NCBI RefSeq assembly: GCF_000975265.2
Contig: NZ_CP083405.1
Location: 1,240,001 to 1,304,000 of the forward strand
Origin: Mycobacterium lepromatosis
Lineage (GTDB): Bacteria > Actinomycetota > Actinomycetes > Mycobacteriales > Mycobacteriaceae
Length of the DNA: 64,000 bases
Reading direction: 5' to 3'
Shown here: positions 30,052 to 43,074 of the stretch, one piece after another
Numbering within the stretch: the first letter of the stretch is position 1
Layout of the letters: each line of letters opens with the position of its first letter
Notes under the pieces: generated by a model
Told to the model about the DNA's origin: nothing
Seen by the model: only the letters and a program-made list of their open reading frames with translations
Database searches by the model: none
Position numbers and translations under genes: made by a program

Positions 30052-32097
30052 GTGACCGCGCTCGATCCACGCCATTTGTATCATCGGAGCGGATCGCTGC
30101 GACCGGGCGAATTGGCACAAGCTTCGGTCTTGGCAGCCCTATGCGCGGTCACCGCGATCGTCTCAGTCGTCGTCCCCTTCGCGGCCGGACTGGCCCTGCT
30201 CGGTACCGTACCCATGGGCTTGCTTGCTTACCGCTGCCGCTTCCGTGTGCTGATGGCCGCGATGGTTGCGGCGGGGGTAATCGCCTTTCTGATCACCGGG
30301 TTGGGCGGTTTCATGGCAGTCGTCAACAGCGCCTATATCGGCGGACTAACCGGAGTCGTCAAGCGTAAAGGTCAGGGCACACCAACGGTGATTGCGCTGG
30401 CCCTGTTAGCCGGATTGGCTTTCGGTGCCGCCAACGTCGTTGCGCTGGCCGTGCTAGGCCGGCTGCGGCACTTGATCTTTAAAGCGATGACCGCAAATGT
30501 GGATGGCATCGCGGCCACCCTGACTTGGATGCATCTACCGTGGGTCGCGGTCCAGCTAAAGCGGTATTTCTCCGACGGGTTGCAGCACTGGCCGTGGATG
30601 CTGATCGGCTATTTTGTCATCACCATTCTGGTCGTGTCGTTGATCGGTTGGTGGGTCTTATCTCGCGTGCTGGAGCGGATTCGTGGCATCCCCGACGTCC
30701 ATAAACTGGATGCTCCGGGCGCTTGCAACGAAGATGCTCCTGTCGGGCCGCTTCCGGTGTTGCTGGACAAGGTGCGCTTTCGTTACCCCCACGCCGGTCA
30801 AGACGCGCTGCGTGAGGTCAGTCTGGACCTGCGGGTCGGTGAACATGTGGCGGTCACTGGCTCCAATGGTTCTGGGAAGACCACGCTGATGCTGATCCTT
30901 GCCGGTAGGGAACCGACGTCGGGTACAGTACATCGTCCGGGTGCGGTGGGTTTGGGCAAGCTCGGTGGCACGGCCGTTGTCCTGCAACACCCAGAAAGCC
31001 AGGTTCTGGGAACCCGGGTCGCCGACGATGTGGTGTGGGGGTTGCCACCGGGAACCGATGTCGACGTCAACCGGTTACTCAGGGAGGTTGGCCTCGACGC
31101 ACTCGCCGAACGCGACACCGGCAGCCTCTCCGGCGGTGAATTGCAGCGCCTCGCGCTGGCAGCGGCCTTAGCCCGAAAGCCGGCGCTGCTTATCGCCGAC
31201 GAGGTGACCAGCATGGTTGACCGGCAGGGCCGGGATACCTTGCTAAGTGTGCTATCCGGTCTCCCCAAACGACACCCCATCGCCTTGGTGCACATCACAC
31301 ACTACAACAACGAAGCCGATACCGCCGATCGAACGATTAATCTCAGCGATTCACTCGACAACGCCGACATAGCTGAGGCCGCTGCGCCAACGGTGTCAAC
31401 GGTTGCAGTGGATCACCGCTCGCACGCACCGGTACTCGAAGTTGTAGGTGTTGGTCACGAATACGGCAGCGGCACCCCATGGGCCAAGACTGCTTTAAAC
31501 AATATCAGCTTCGTGGTTAAGCAGGGAGATGGGGTACTGGTGCACGGGGGTAACGGCTCGGGCAAGTCAACGCTGGCGTGGATCATGGCCGGATTGATGG
31601 TTCCCACGACCGGTGCATGCCTGATCGATGGTCGGCCCACTCACGAGCACGTCGGCGCGGTGGCCTTGTCTTTCCAAGCCGCCAGGTTGCAGCTGATGCG
31701 CAGTCGCGTCGATCTCGAAGTGGCTTCGGCGGCAGGCTTTTCGCCCCGTGACGAAGATCGCGTGGCCTCCGCACTGGGCGTTGTCGGGCTAGATCCCGCG
31801 CTGGCCACCCGGCGCATCGACCAGCTTAGCGGCGGCCAGATGCGCCGGGTGGTGTTGGCCGGGCTGTTAGCATGCTCGCCGCGCGCGTTGATACTTGACG
31901 AGCCACTGGCGGGGTTAGACGCGGTCAGCCAGTGTGGTCTGCTGCGGTTGTTGGAGGACCTGCGCCGTGAGCGGGGCCTGACGGTAGTCGTTATTTCCCA
32001 TGACTTCGTTGGGCTGGAGGACGTGTGCCCGCGCACCTTACATTTGCGTAATGGTGCGTTGGAATCGGTGTCGACCACCGCCGGTGGTACGTCGTGA
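30052..32097 (+). CDS. ECF-type transporter ATPase: membrane N-terminal domain fused to two ABC ATPase domains (Rv2326c-like)
   Basis: About 681 aa from GTG 30052; the open frame continues up to 29866, so the start is uncertain. The N-terminal about 220 residues have five or so hydrophobic segments ([35 protein letters not shown]) and may be a fused substrate-binding (S-like) or membrane unit. The first ATPase has Walker A GSNGSGKT at about 270 and LSGGE at 359. The second has Walker [10 protein letters not shown] at about 499, LSGGQ at 592 and Walker [13 protein letters not shown]. Its stop overlaps the EcfT start (GTGA), so both make one transporter. ECF systems import vitamins or metals; the substrate here is unknown. 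Intact between decayed regions. Confidence 0.85.
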   Translation: MTALDPRHLYHRSGSLRPGELAQASVLAALCAVTAIVSVVVPFAAGLALLGTVPMGLLAYRCRFRVLMAAMVAAGVIAFLITGLGGFMAVVNSAYIGGLTGVVKRKGQGTPTVIALALLAGLAFGAANVVALAVLGRLRHLIFKAMTANVDGIAATLTWMHLPWVAVQLKRYFSDGLQHWPWMLIGYFVITILVVSLIGWWVLSRVLERIRGIPDVHKLDAPGACNEDAPVGPLPVLLDKVRFRYPHAGQDALREVSLDLRVGEHVAVTGSNGSGKTTLMLILAGREPTSGTVHRPGAVGLGKLGGTAVVLQHPESQVLGTRVADDVVWGLPPGTDVDVNRLLREVGLDALAERDTGSLSGGELQRLALAAALARKPALLIADEVTSMVDRQGRDTLLSVLSGLPKRHPIALVHITHYNNEADTADRTINLSDSLDNADIAEAAAPTVSTVAVDHRSHAPVLEVVGVGHEYGSGTPWAKTALNNISFVVKQGDGVLVHGGNGSGKSTLAWIMAGLMVPTTGACLIDGRPTHEHVGAVALSFQAARLQLMRSRVDLEVASAAGFSPRDEDRVASALGVVGLDPALATRRIDQLSGGQMRRVVLAGLLACSPRALILDEPLAGLDAVSQCGLLRLLEDLRRERGLTVVVISHDFVGLEDVCPRTLHLRNGALESVSTTAGGTS

Positions 32098-32945
32098 ACT
32101 CAATTTCGATATCCGAACACCGCGGTCCTCGTCGCCGCTCTCGTCCGGTTGTGTTGCTGGTTCCGGTACCCGGAACTTCAACCATTCACGATTTGTGGGC
32201 TGGCACCAAGCTGTTGGTTGTTTTCGGTGTGGAGGTGCTGCTGACCTTCTATCCGGGTTGGGTGACGATCGGGTTGGTGACGGTCCTCGTGTGTGGGGCA
32301 GCTCGCATCGCGCGCATTCCGCACGATGCGTTGCCGTCAGTGCCGCGCTGGCTGTGGATCGTTGTTGTCCTGGGCGGTTGCACAGCTGCGCTGGCCGGCG
32401 GCAGTCCGGTGGTCTCGATGGGCGGGGTCGAAATCGGATTCGGCGGAGTGTTGAATTTCCTGCGCATCACAGTTTGGTCGGTGGTGTTACTTGGGCTGGG
32501 GGCGATGGTGTCGTGGACCACCAATGTTGCCGAAATTGGTCCGGCAATGGCGACTTTGGGTCGTCCGTTGCGGATATTGCGTATACCAGTTGACGAATGG
32601 GCGGTAGCTGTGGCGCTCGCGCTGCGCTCTTTCCCAATGCTGATCAACGAGTTCCAGGTGCTCTACGCAGCTCGCCGATTGCGGCCCAAACAAATTCCGC
32701 ACAGCCGTAAAGCTCGTCGACAGCAACAAGCCAAAGAGCTGATCGACCTGCTTGCCGCTGCCATCACCGTGACGCTGCGGCGCGCCGACGAAATGGGCGA
32801 CGCGATCACCGCCCGTGGTGGCATCGGTCAACTATCTGCCTATCCGACCCGGCCGAAATTGGCGGACTGGGTGACACTGGCGATCACGATCGTTACCAGC
32901 AGCACCGCGGTGGTGCTTGAGACGATCTTGCACACCACTGCCTAG
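32094..32945 (+). CDS. ECF transporter transmembrane component EcfT (Rv2325c-like)
   Basis: 283-aa integral membrane protein starting at GTG 32094, overlapping the ATPase stop by 4 nt. Hydrophobic segments include [49 protein letters not shown] and a C-terminal [19 protein letters not shown]. The cytoplasmic coupling region [20 protein letters not shown] contains AARRLR and, further on, ITARGG, the two Ala-Arg-Gly-type coupling motifs of EcfT that dock into ATPase grooves. Together with 30052-32097 it supplies the energising module. A separate S component is not seen next to it, in line with the fused N-terminal domain upstream. Frame intact. Confidence 0.86.
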   Translation: MNSISISEHRGPRRRSRPVVLLVPVPGTSTIHDLWAGTKLLVVFGVEVLLTFYPGWVTIGLVTVLVCGAARIARIPHDALPSVPRWLWIVVVLGGCTAALAGGSPVVSMGGVEIGFGGVLNFLRITVWSVVLLGLGAMVSWTTNVAEIGPAMATLGRPLRILRIPVDEWAVAVALALRSFPMLINEFQVLYAARRLRPKQIPHSRKARRQQQAKELIDLLAAAITVTLRRADEMGDAITARGGIGQLSAYPTRPKLADWVTLAITIVTSSTAVVLETILHTTA

Positions 32946-33143
32946 GCTTCAGGACAATGCATTGAGACTGCAGGGGGTACGGTGGCTACGACAGGTCAGC
33001 TGTGACATATGCTGCTGGTTGCCGGCATCGCGGTGTTACTGGCTTTGCCACCGGGAGCATCCTTTATGACGAGGTCTTGGCCTCCTGGCAATCCAATTCG
33101 AGGTTAAGCCTCTTTCGGGTCCTAGGATGTGCTGATTTTTGGG

Positions 33144-33790
33144 TTTGGTTTTGTGTGGTTGAGGGGTGTGGTGGGTTATGTGGTGGGGATCGGTGGTGTG
33201 GGTTGTGTTGGTGGTTTAGGGTTGGTCGCGGCGTAGGTGGGCTGCTTGCAAGGGCCGCCGAGTAGTTGGTGTTGGTCACCGGCCGCGACATCGAAGCTGG
33301 CGATGCTGGGGGTGCGTCTGGTGTGGCGGGTGGCCGGGGATCAGTTGCGCTTTTCTGGTGATGTGTTAGCCCGCCACGCGCACAAGTCACCAGATCACGC
33401 CGTGGATGGCTTTTATCTTCCTTCCGCGGTCGATCCCCACAAAAAGTCAAGTACTGCCCTAGGCTAGAGCACCGCCGTACGCGTCATCACCGGCTGCGAG
33501 GTCATCGACGAACTGTGAAACCAACACGGCACCAACACAGCCGGGGGCACACCGGCTGGCCGAGGGCCGGTGAACAAACAGACACCCCACAGCCATAGCA
33601 TGCACCCGAAAGCGCCCCCAACACCCAGCGCCAACAAGATCTAGGCTAGCCCACCAAACTCCCGACCGTATCGGCCAGCGATGGCACACCAGAACACTAC
33701 TTCACCTGCCACCTATGAAACCGACCAACAATTCCTGCCACAAACACCAACACCCCCGGCCACCACACAACAACAACGGCTCGGGCGAGC
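33144..33790 (-). repeat. RLEP repetitive element, copy 2 (inverted)
   Basis: About 647 bp, reverse complement of copies 1 and 3. Inner open frames encode the same peptides as in those copies, so the sequence is essentially identical. Its outer edge (CTCGCCCGAGCCG when read in RLEP orientation) is shared with copy 3 but not with copy 1, so copies 2 and 3 are longer at that end. It separates the Rv2325c-like gene from the ltp1 relic, which are distant in M. tuberculosis. The 200 bp before it (32946-33143) hold no recognised gene. Confidence 0.93.
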
Positions 33791-33835
33791 AGTTCAGGTG
33801 CACCAAATGCGGCAGTGACCAAGCCAGCTAAAACT

Positions 33836-33861
33836 GGGGTCGAGCCTCGATACTCGACCCC
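33836..33861. terminator. Strong hairpin outside RLEP copy 2
   Basis: GGGGTCGAG at 33836-33844 pairs perfectly with CTCGACCCC at 33853-33861 around an 8-nt loop. There is no T-run on either side, so rho-independent termination is doubtful. It lies between RLEP copy 2 and the thiolase relic. Confidence 0.35.
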
Positions 33862-33986
33862 ATGCCTCGGCCCCTGAGAGGCCCAGCCACTTTAGCAAGG
33901 GTCCGAGCCGGTGCCCGGTTGAGCCGGGGTCGCACATTGCGATGTCTAGGCGGCTTATGCCGGAAGGGGCGCACATGTCTAGCAGG

Positions 33987-35180
33987 ATGCCCAATAAACG
34001 GGTCCAACTAGGGTTTATGTCGTAGGTGTTGGCATGACGAAGTTCGAGAAAGTCCAGGCGTCGCGAGGGCTGATATTACCCCTTACATGGCGAGAAAGTC
34101 GGGCGCCAACGCGCTCAACGACGCCAGCATGGTCACCGTGAGGTGCAGCAGGGCTATGTCGGCTAAGTCGCCGGCGATTCGATGCCCGGGGCAACGAGCG
34201 CCCTATGAGCTGGGCATGAACGGTATGCCGATAGTCAACGTCAACAACTGCTCAACCAGCTCGAGGGGGCTTTTCCTGGCGGTATGGGCCATCCGCGACG
34301 GGGTCGTTAACTGCATCATTGCGCTGGGCTTTGAGACCATGCAACTTGGCTCGTTGAGTGGTGGTAACCAGGACCGCGAATCGCCGATGGCCGAGATCAA
34401 CGAGTTCGCGATGCCCGTCACACCATGGATGTTCGGTGCCGCAGGTCACAAGCATATGAGACAAATACGGCATCAATGTGGAGCACTTCGTCAAGATTGG
34501 CTGCAAAAACCAGAAACACTCGGTGAACAACCCGTATGCGTAGTTCCAGGAGTCCTACACGCTAGACGATATCCTAGCGGCGCCGGTGATCTCCGATCGG
34601 CTCACTAAGCTGCAGTACTCACCGACATCGGGCGGGTTCGAACGCGGCAACCCTGGCTTCGGAGTCGTACGTAGACAAGCACGGGCTAGCCGGCCAAGCG
34701 GTGGAAATCGTCGGCAGCCATGACGACCGACTTCACATCGACCTTCGTCGGTATTGCTCAAGGTCTCAATCGGCCACGATATGAACCACGATATGAATGT
34801 GTATGCTAAGCAACAATTTTACAACCAATCCTAAACTTGTCCCCGAAGACTTCCAGGTGATTGAGCTGCAAGATTACGTTTCGGCAAACAAGTTAGTGCT
34901 CTATGAAGTCCTAGGCTTGTGTGGCCCAGGTGAGGAGCCCAAGCTGATCGATAACGGTGACACCACTTACGGCGGACGCTGGGTGGTGAATCCTTACTGG
35001 CGGCTTGATTTCCAAAGGTCATCCGCCGGGGGTGATTGGATTGGCGCAATACGCCGAACTACCCTGGCAGCTGAGGGGTACTGCCGACAGAGTGACAGGT
35101 CGACGATGTGACCGTCGCACTGCGCCAACATCGGGCTAGGCAGCGGGTCGTCAACGCCTGTGAGCGGACCGACTGTTAAA
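33987..35180 (+). pseudogene. ltp1: Lipid-transfer protein / thiolase relic (ltp1-like, Rv2790c)
   Basis: Pieces follow an SCP2-type thiolase: MPNKRV then VYVVGVGMTKFEK near 34013, MARKSGANALNDA near 34087, GQRAPYELGMNGMPIVNVNN, CSTSSRGLFLAVWAIRDGV with the catalytic-Cys NCST motif, ALGFETMQLGSLSGG, QDRESPM, EINEFAMPVTPWMFGAAGHK, HFVKIGCKNQKHSVNNPYA, YTLDDILAAP, EDFQVIELQDYVSANKLVLY, EVLGLCGPGEEPKLIDNGDT and [10 protein letters not shown], then [11 protein letters not shown] near 35020. Frameshifts after PWMFGAAG, around 34600-34780 and near 35000. The intact enzyme acts in side-chain or beta-oxidation thiolysis. It precedes the sirR relic, as in the Rv2790c-Rv2788 region, with no fadE21 relic seen between. 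Confidence 0.9.
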
Positions 35181-35305
35181 AGCGATCACAGCTAGGCTGT
35201 TTGCGCGGCGACCTGCCGCACCCGGCTCCAGCGTAAAGTGGCTAAATCAACGCTAACGCGAAAATGAGCAAGTGGACGTCGCGCTAACGTCGATGTCGGC
35301 AACAC

Positions 35306-35850
35306 TCACACCACTAGCGACCAAGGGTCGCTAGCCACCCCCAGATCGCCCGGGTTGTTGAGCTGCCTAGTTCGACGGTGGTCGCCGCGGCGTTTGCTGA
35401 TTCGATTGCCACCGAGAGTATCCCGGCGAATTTGCAGCGAGACAAGATCAGCACTCGCGAGTCGCGATTGATCGCAACGCTGGCGAAATAGCGCAGCATC
35501 TCGGGGTCGACATCCGAGATGCGGGGTAACGTCCCGACGTCTCCGTGGCGGCATGCCCACAGGCTGACGTGGGGGCGGCGTTGGTACATGCCCATATCCC
35601 AAATATGGAGTCCGGTATCGGGCCACTGTGCGGGGCGTTCCAAGGGAACCCTAGCTTTGTGTCGATGCGTTTCACCAGGCGATCTGATACCGTGTGCTCG
35701 AACATTTCAGCCTCATTTTGCACCTCGTCCCAGGTGTAGCTAAGATCAATCAGGTAAGGTCTTCAGCAGCTGGTGCCGGCGCACTACAGCTAGCTCTGCT
35801 AGCCGCCTCAACTCGGTCAAGGTCACGGCTCTAATACTTGACATGCTTGA
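35306..35850 (-). pseudogene. sirR: DtxR/SirR-type iron regulator relic
   Basis: Minus-strand pieces: AVTLTELRRLAELAVVRRHQ with LLKTLPD near 35760-35835, WDEVQNEAEMFEHTVSDRLV and KRIDTKLGFPWNAPHSGPIP near 35620-35740, LWACRHGDVGTLPRISDVDP with EMLRYFASVAINRDSRVLIL near 35445-35560 and FAGILSVAIESANAA near 35390. This is the metal-binding/dimerisation domain and SH3-like C-terminus of a DtxR-family repressor. The N-terminal helix-turn-helix is missing, and frames change at least three times. Corresponds to Rv2788 next to ribF. The intact protein would repress iron or manganese genes. Confidence 0.85.
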
Positions 35851-36174
35851 TCACTCCTTGTTCCGTTAGCTTGCAAGTCGACTTCGAAGCTGTGCTGGTC
35901 GATACGCTATTTTCTCGGTCAGCATCTGGGTGCTGACCTTTTCCAGCGACCACTTTTGCGCAGTCCAGATGGTCTTCAACAAACAGTCCTACGCAACCGC
36001 GGTTAGGACCGCCCTAGGCTCGTCGTCAGCCCTCACAGCCAGAACGTTTAAGCAACCTTTGGGCAGGAACTGCCTGCTCGGGCGTACTGCCTGGCAACCC
36101 TTAGTGCAGCGCGGACAATTCGCAATCTGGATCTTGCACACCGGCGGGTCATGGGGAGCCGTAGGCTTGCGATC
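35851..36174. other. Unassigned stretch before ribF
   Basis: Position suggests remains of Rv2787, but no frame supports it. No promoter motif is distinct. Confidence 0.3.
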
Positions 36175-37146
36175 GTGCAGCGGTGGCGGGGACAAGACGA
36201 GATCCCCACGGATTGGGGCAGATGCGTGCTCACTATCGGGGTGTTCGATGGTGTGCACCGTGGGCACACCGAACTTATCGCACACACGGTGCAAGCTGGC
36301 CGCACGCGCAACGTGCCTACCGTGTTGATGACGTTCGACCCACACCCGATGGAAGTGGTCTATCCAGGCAGCCACCCGGCGCAGCTGACCACATTGACCC
36401 GACGAGCCGAACTCGTCGAGGAATTGGGCATCGACGTGTTTCTGGTGATGCCGTTCACGACCGATTTCATGAAACTTACCCCGGACCGCTACGTCCACGA
36501 GCTGCTGGTCGACCACCTGCACGTGGTGGAGGTCGTGGTGGGGGAGAACTTCACCTTCGGCAAAAAAGCGACCGGCAACGTCAACACACTGCGTCGGGCC
36601 GGGCAACGGTTCGGGTTTGCGGTCGGGTCGATGCCGCTGTTGTCCGAGCATCGCAGTAATGAGACCCTGGTATTTTCGTCGACCTACATCCGGTCCTGTG
36701 TGCACGCCGGTGACATGATGGCCGCGACCGAATCGCTCGGCCGCCCACACCGCGTCGAAGGGATGGTGGTCCGCGGCCATGGCCGAGGCGCTGAGCTGGG
36801 TTATCCAACCGCGAACGTGGCGCCGCCGATGTATTCGGCCACCCCGGCCGACGGCGTCTATGCCGCGTGGTTCACCGTGCTTGGACACGGGCCGGCAACT
36901 GGCACCGTGGTCCCAGGTGAATGCTATCAGGCCGCAGTGTCCGTCGGCACCAATCCGACTTTTTCTGGACGCACCCACACCGTCGAGGCGTTCGTTCTCG
37001 ACGCCGTCGCCGACCTGTATGGACAACATGTAGCGCTGGACTTCGTTGGGCGCATCCGTGGGCAACGAAAATTTGACTCAGCGGCCGATCTAGTCGCCGC
37101 GATGGAGAAGGACATCGACCGAGCGCGGGCCCTGCTGGCTTATTGA
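36175..37146 (+). CDS. ribF: Bifunctional riboflavin kinase / FAD synthetase
   Basis: About 323 aa. The N-terminal FMN adenylyltransferase domain shows LTIGVFDGVHRGH (nucleotidyltransferase motif near residues 20-31), TFDPHPMEVV, FVVGENFTFGK-like VVGENFTFGKKATG and FSSTYIRS. The C-terminal riboflavin kinase domain starts near residue 185 with HRVEGMVVRGHGRGAELGYP, TANV and ends with the VEAFVLD...LYG helix. It converts riboflavin to FMN and FAD in the cytosol. GTG 36175 (VQRWRGQDEIP) matches the family start; the frame is open to 36151. It precedes rpsO by 114 bp, as in other actinobacteria. The frame is intact. Confidence 0.94.
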   Translation: MQRWRGQDEIPTDWGRCVLTIGVFDGVHRGHTELIAHTVQAGRTRNVPTVLMTFDPHPMEVVYPGSHPAQLTTLTRRAELVEELGIDVFLVMPFTTDFMKLTPDRYVHELLVDHLHVVEVVVGENFTFGKKATGNVNTLRRAGQRFGFAVGSMPLLSEHRSNETLVFSSTYIRSCVHAGDMMAATESLGRPHRVEGMVVRGHGRGAELGYPTANVAPPMYSATPADGVYAAWFTVLGHGPATGTVVPGECYQAAVSVGTNPTFSGRTHTVEAFVLDAVADLYGQHVALDFVGRIRGQRKFDSAADLVAAMEKDIDRARALLAY

Positions 37147-37260
37147 CTGGCCTTGGTTCGGCGAGCTGCTAAAATTTCAGACGACATCGGCGCATGCTGC
37201 GGTTCGCGGTGGCTGCGCAGTGATATGCATGATCGCGGACCAATTTATGGAGATGTTTTC

Positions 37261-37530
37261 GTGGCGCTGACAACCAAGCAGAAAAAAGAGATTCTGAGTT
37301 TCTACGGCCTGCACGACACCGATACGGGGTCCCCGGAAGCGCAAATCGCGCTGTTGACCAAGCGGATTGCGGACCTGACTGAGCATCTCAAAGCACACCA
37401 GCATGATCATCACTCGCGGCGCGGGTTACTGCTGTTAGTCGGGCGCCGGCGGCGGCTGATCAAGTACCTATCGCTGATCGATGTGCAGCGTTATCGCTCG
37501 TTGATCGAGCGGCTTGGTCTACGCCGCTGA
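37261..37530 (+). CDS. rpsO: 30S ribosomal protein S15
   Basis: 89-aa S15, the standard length, starting at GTG 37261 ([20 protein letters not shown]). Landmarks: [40 protein letters not shown] and [20 protein letters not shown]. It binds the central domain of 16S rRNA and helps assemble the 30S platform. The open frame extends to 37153, but the upstream residues are not S15-like. gpsI follows after 326 bp, and S15 with polynucleotide phosphorylase is a conserved pairing. Confidence 0.96.
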   Translation: MALTTKQKKEILSFYGLHDTDTGSPEAQIALLTKRIADLTEHLKAHQHDHHSRRGLLLLVGRRRRLIKYLSLIDVQRYRSLIERLGLRR

Positions 37531-37856
37531 CCCGCGGCGCGATGCGGGGGGATCAGCTCTTATTTAGCAGCGTTAGTGACTCTTGTAGAGTGAAGTAGCT
37601 CTGGGCCGATTAGGCCCAAGCAATGGTGCGGTTCGCGTAAATCCGCGTGTTCCGCTCCAGCGTGTCATTGTGCACGTCCGAGGGTGCTGCTCTGGTCTGT
37701 ATCGGGCGGTCTTCGGTAGTGGCTGTCGGGCTCTCCGGATCTGGGCAGGTCGGCCGCTTCGATCGATGGCCGTAGCCGTATTCAGACTGTGCGCTCCGGG
37801 ATTGCGCGCATGACGCCGAAACAGCTGAGTAATTGAGAGAGGCCGTGCGGACGGTT
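37531..37856. promoter_or_regulatory. rpsO-gpsI spacer with a short hairpin
   Basis: TGGGCC at 37602-37607 and GGCCCA at 37613-37618 form a small 6-bp hairpin with a 5-nt loop. Otherwise no gene is seen; the lppU homolog found here in M. tuberculosis was not recognised. The spacer probably holds the rpsO transcript end and the gpsI promoter and leader. Confidence 0.3.
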
Positions 37857-40178
<2,322 letters not shown>

Positions 40179-40192
40179 CCCCGGGGCTAAGG

Positions 40193-41536
40193 GTGACTTG
40201 CGGCGGGGCAAGCAGGGCGTCGAGGGAAAGGTGGAAAAGTAAGGCCACACGATCGGCCGGAGTGCGTCGCACCACACTGCCGGGCGGTCTTCGTGTGGTC
40301 ACCGAACACTTGCCCGCGGTGCGCTCAGCTTCTGTCGGGGTCTGGGTGGGTGTAGGATCCCGTGATGAAGGTGCCACAGTAGCCGGGGCGGCGCATTTTC
40401 TTGAGCATCTGCTGTTCAAATCGACCTCGAGACGTACGGCCACGGAGATTGCGCAGGCGATAGACGCCGTCGGCGGGGAGCTGAATGCGTTCACCGCCAA
40501 GGAGCACACCTGTTATTACGCACACGTGCTTGACAGCGACTTGGAACTGGCCGTCGACCTGGTCGCCGATGTCGTGCTCAATGGTCGTTGCGCCGTTGAC
40601 GATGTTGAGCTGGAACGTGCCGTCGTGCTTGAGGAGATCGCGATGCGTAACGACGATCCCGAGGATGCGCTGGGGGACATGTTCTTAGCGGCATTGTTCG
40701 GTGACCACCCGGTGGGACGTCCGGTGATCGGCACTGTGGAATCCGTGTTGGCGATGACACGGACCCAACTGCACTCCTTTCATGTGCGGCGCTACACGCC
40801 GGAACGGATGGTCGTTGCGGTAGCAGGCAACGTCGACCATGATGAGGTGGTCACGTTGGTGCGTGAATACTTCGGATCGCGTTTGATTCGCGGGCACCAG
40901 TCCGCACCGCCGCGCAAGGGCACTGGAAGAATAAACGGCGGCCCCGCATTGACGCTGGGCAAGCGGGACGCCGAGCAGACCCACGTGTTGTTGGGGGTCC
41001 GCACTCCTGGCCGCAGCTGGGAGCATCGTTGGGCACTGTCGGTGTTGCATACTGCACTGGGCGGAGGAGTGAGTTCTCGTTTATTCCAAGAAATTCGCGA
41101 GACCCGCGGACTGGCCTACTCCGTGTATTCTGCGCTGGAAATTTTCGCCGATAGTGGTGCGCTGTCTGTGTATGCTGCGTGCTCGCCTGAGCGTTTCGCC
41201 GACGTGATGCGGGTAACCAGTGAGGTGCTCACGTCGGTGGCGCGTGATGGCATCACCGAAGCGGAGTGCAGTATTGCTAAGGGTTCTTTGCGCGGAGGGA
41301 TCGTTCTGGGATTGGAGGATTCCAGTTCGTGGATGAGCCGGCTTGGTCGCAACGAATTGAATTACGGCAAGCACCACAGCATCGAACATACCTTGCAGCA
41401 AATCGATGAGGTCACCATAGAGCAGGTCAATGCGGTGGCTCACCAGCTGTTGAGCAAGCGCTACGGTGCTGCCGTTCTGGGTCCGTATGCGTCGAAACGA
41501 ACTCTGCCGCAACAACTTCGGGTAATGGTAAATTAA
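40193..41536 (+). CDS. pepR: M16-family zinc protease
   Basis: 447-aa M16 peptidase (mitochondrial processing peptidase-like). The inverted zinc motif HFLEH is at about 68-72 with the downstream ligand Glu in VVLEEIAM at about 147-148. The second domain contains LTLGKRDAEQTHVLLGVRTP and SSRLFQEIRETRGLAYSVYS. It starts at GTG 40193, only 14 bp after the gpsI stop, so co-transcription is likely. The N-terminal about 24 residues before VRRTTLPGG look poorly conserved, and no other in-frame start fits well. Substrates are unknown. Frame intact; downstream DNA is decayed. Confidence 0.92.
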   Translation: MTCGGASRASRERWKSKATRSAGVRRTTLPGGLRVVTEHLPAVRSASVGVWVGVGSRDEGATVAGAAHFLEHLLFKSTSRRTATEIAQAIDAVGGELNAFTAKEHTCYYAHVLDSDLELAVDLVADVVLNGRCAVDDVELERAVVLEEIAMRNDDPEDALGDMFLAALFGDHPVGRPVIGTVESVLAMTRTQLHSFHVRRYTPERMVVAVAGNVDHDEVVTLVREYFGSRLIRGHQSAPPRKGTGRINGGPALTLGKRDAEQTHVLLGVRTPGRSWEHRWALSVLHTALGGGVSSRLFQEIRETRGLAYSVYSALEIFADSGALSVYAACSPERFADVMRVTSEVLTSVARDGITEAECSIAKGSLRGGIVLGLEDSSSWMSRLGRNELNYGKHHSIEHTLQQIDEVTIEQVNAVAHQLLSKRYGAAVLGPYASKRTLPQQLRVMVN

Positions 41537-41569
41537 CTGGATAGTACTGGGTTCCTGAGACATCGCAGC

Positions 41570-42510
41570 GCGCATTGTGGACGCTCCGATGTCCGGAACC
41601 CGGGCAGCTCCACATTGGCCGCCGCGGTGTCCAATGTAGGCGGGCTCGGTTTTCATCCTCGGCGGCTACCTGGGTTTGGAGCAGTGTGCTGACTAAATCA
41701 CACCGTGCGGACCGTCACAGCCGGTTCGCTCGATGTCAACCTGTTTGTGCCTCAACCTAGTGTAGCCGACTTGGCGCCGCTCGAGTGCTACGCAGAAGAA
41801 TTTAGAGGAGGGCGCCGAGCATTACCAGGTAGAAGTCGGTCAGCCCCATGTCGGCTACAACGACCACTGAGAGCACAAGCTCGAGGTGGTGGACGACATA
41901 CGCCCAGAGTTGGTGTCGTCCACTTTCGGTGTGCCGTCCCGGGGTGTCATCCGGCAGTTGGACGCCCTGGGACTGTTGGTGATGGTCGCGGTGACGTAAG
42001 GACCTACGAGGCGAGAGTGGCTGTCGCCGCCGGCGCGGACAGCCTGGTGGTCCAGAACCCTGGCGCCGGCGGGCACTTCGGTACATTAGCGCCGGACATG
42101 GAGCCCATTACCGAGCTATTCGACCCGAATCGGCAACGCAAACGATGTACTGCTCACCGCAACAGACAATCTGGGCGCTGCCGCAGACGTCGCTGTCGTA
42201 CTGCGCAGGGTAGTGATGGGCCGGCAGGTCGGTACCGCACTGCTGAGCTACGAAGCTGGTACCAGTGCCGCGCTAAAGCATCCGCTGTTCGATCACACCG
42301 TCGTGAAGCGCGTGTTCTTCGGTAGGTATGCTCGTGTGGTCTGGTGAATGAATTCACCCTACTGCTGGATCACGGGGCGGCGTTAGGGTATCCTGTAATG
42401 AACGTAGATTACGTCACCAATACGGCGGGCCGCTTTCGAATGGGATGATCCAAGCGGGACAAACCTTTGGGCAAGAACGGTGTACCGTAAAGCATGCTGT
42501 GGGCTAGTGG
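41570..42510 (+). pseudogene. Nitronate monooxygenase (2-nitropropane dioxygenase) relic (Rv2781c-like)
   Basis: Pieces match a flavin-dependent nitronate monooxygenase: IVDAPMSGT near 41575, FILGGYLGLEQ near 41655-41685, SLDVNLFVPQPSVADLAPLE near 41725-41785, DDIRPELVSSTFGVPSRGVI and RQLDALGLLVMVAVT near 41890-41997, VAAGADSLVVQNPGAGGHF near 42020-42080, VVMGRQVGTALL near 42210, ALKHPLFDHTVVKR and VFFGRYARV near 42270-42335 and LDHGAALGYP. GAGGHFG is the FMN phosphate-binding region. Frameshifts and stops in every part. Follows pepR as in M. tuberculosis. Confidence 0.82.
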
Positions 42511-43074
42511 TCAACATTATCGCTCCGCTGATTTCCGACGTGCGGTCAGCGTAGTGCTTCTGTGAGCATTATTGCGCAGCTTGGTGATGGCGCTCGCTAG
42601 GGCAGAAATTAGGACGAGGAAATCTGTGCCCTCATGTCATGTCGGTAGGTGTTGTTTGTCCGTTGTGTCAGTGTGCGCCTCTTGCGGACGTGTTCCGGAC
42701 GAGTCCAGTTCACGGTGTGCTCGACGTTTAAGGCCTCTGCAGCGGAGCGGGTGCTGCAGAAAACCGAGCACGACGAATGTGACTTGCAACAAGACATTTT
42801 CACCGATCCGACGGCGCTGTTCCCTTACGCTCCGGTGATGGTAACCGCAGGCCGGCAACACCATGCTGTTGGCACAACTGTGCGTGGCCGCGCTGCAGCG
42901 TAGGGTTAGCTCGTTCCATCGGCGCCGATTGCACCCGGTTGGACCGGTGGGAGATCAACCTCAACACGGCGATTTCAGGCGATCTGGGCAACATCAGCAC
43001 GCCGTTGACACTGGGATTTGGTCCAAGTTAGCTTACTGGAACTGTTTTTCGGTGATCCTCATCGCCAAGCTGCC
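42511..43074. other. Unassigned stretch up to RLEP copy 3
   Basis: No gene recognised. The position would suit ald/Rv2779c remains, but neither is visible. A minus-strand frame at 42800-43000 (SPEIAVLRLISHRSNRVQSA) is open yet has no match I can defend. Confidence 0.35.

Noticed and set aside
35989-37065. A 358-codon minus-strand frame opposite ribF
   Set aside because: Antisense shadow of ribF; His-rich composition comes from reading complementary codons.
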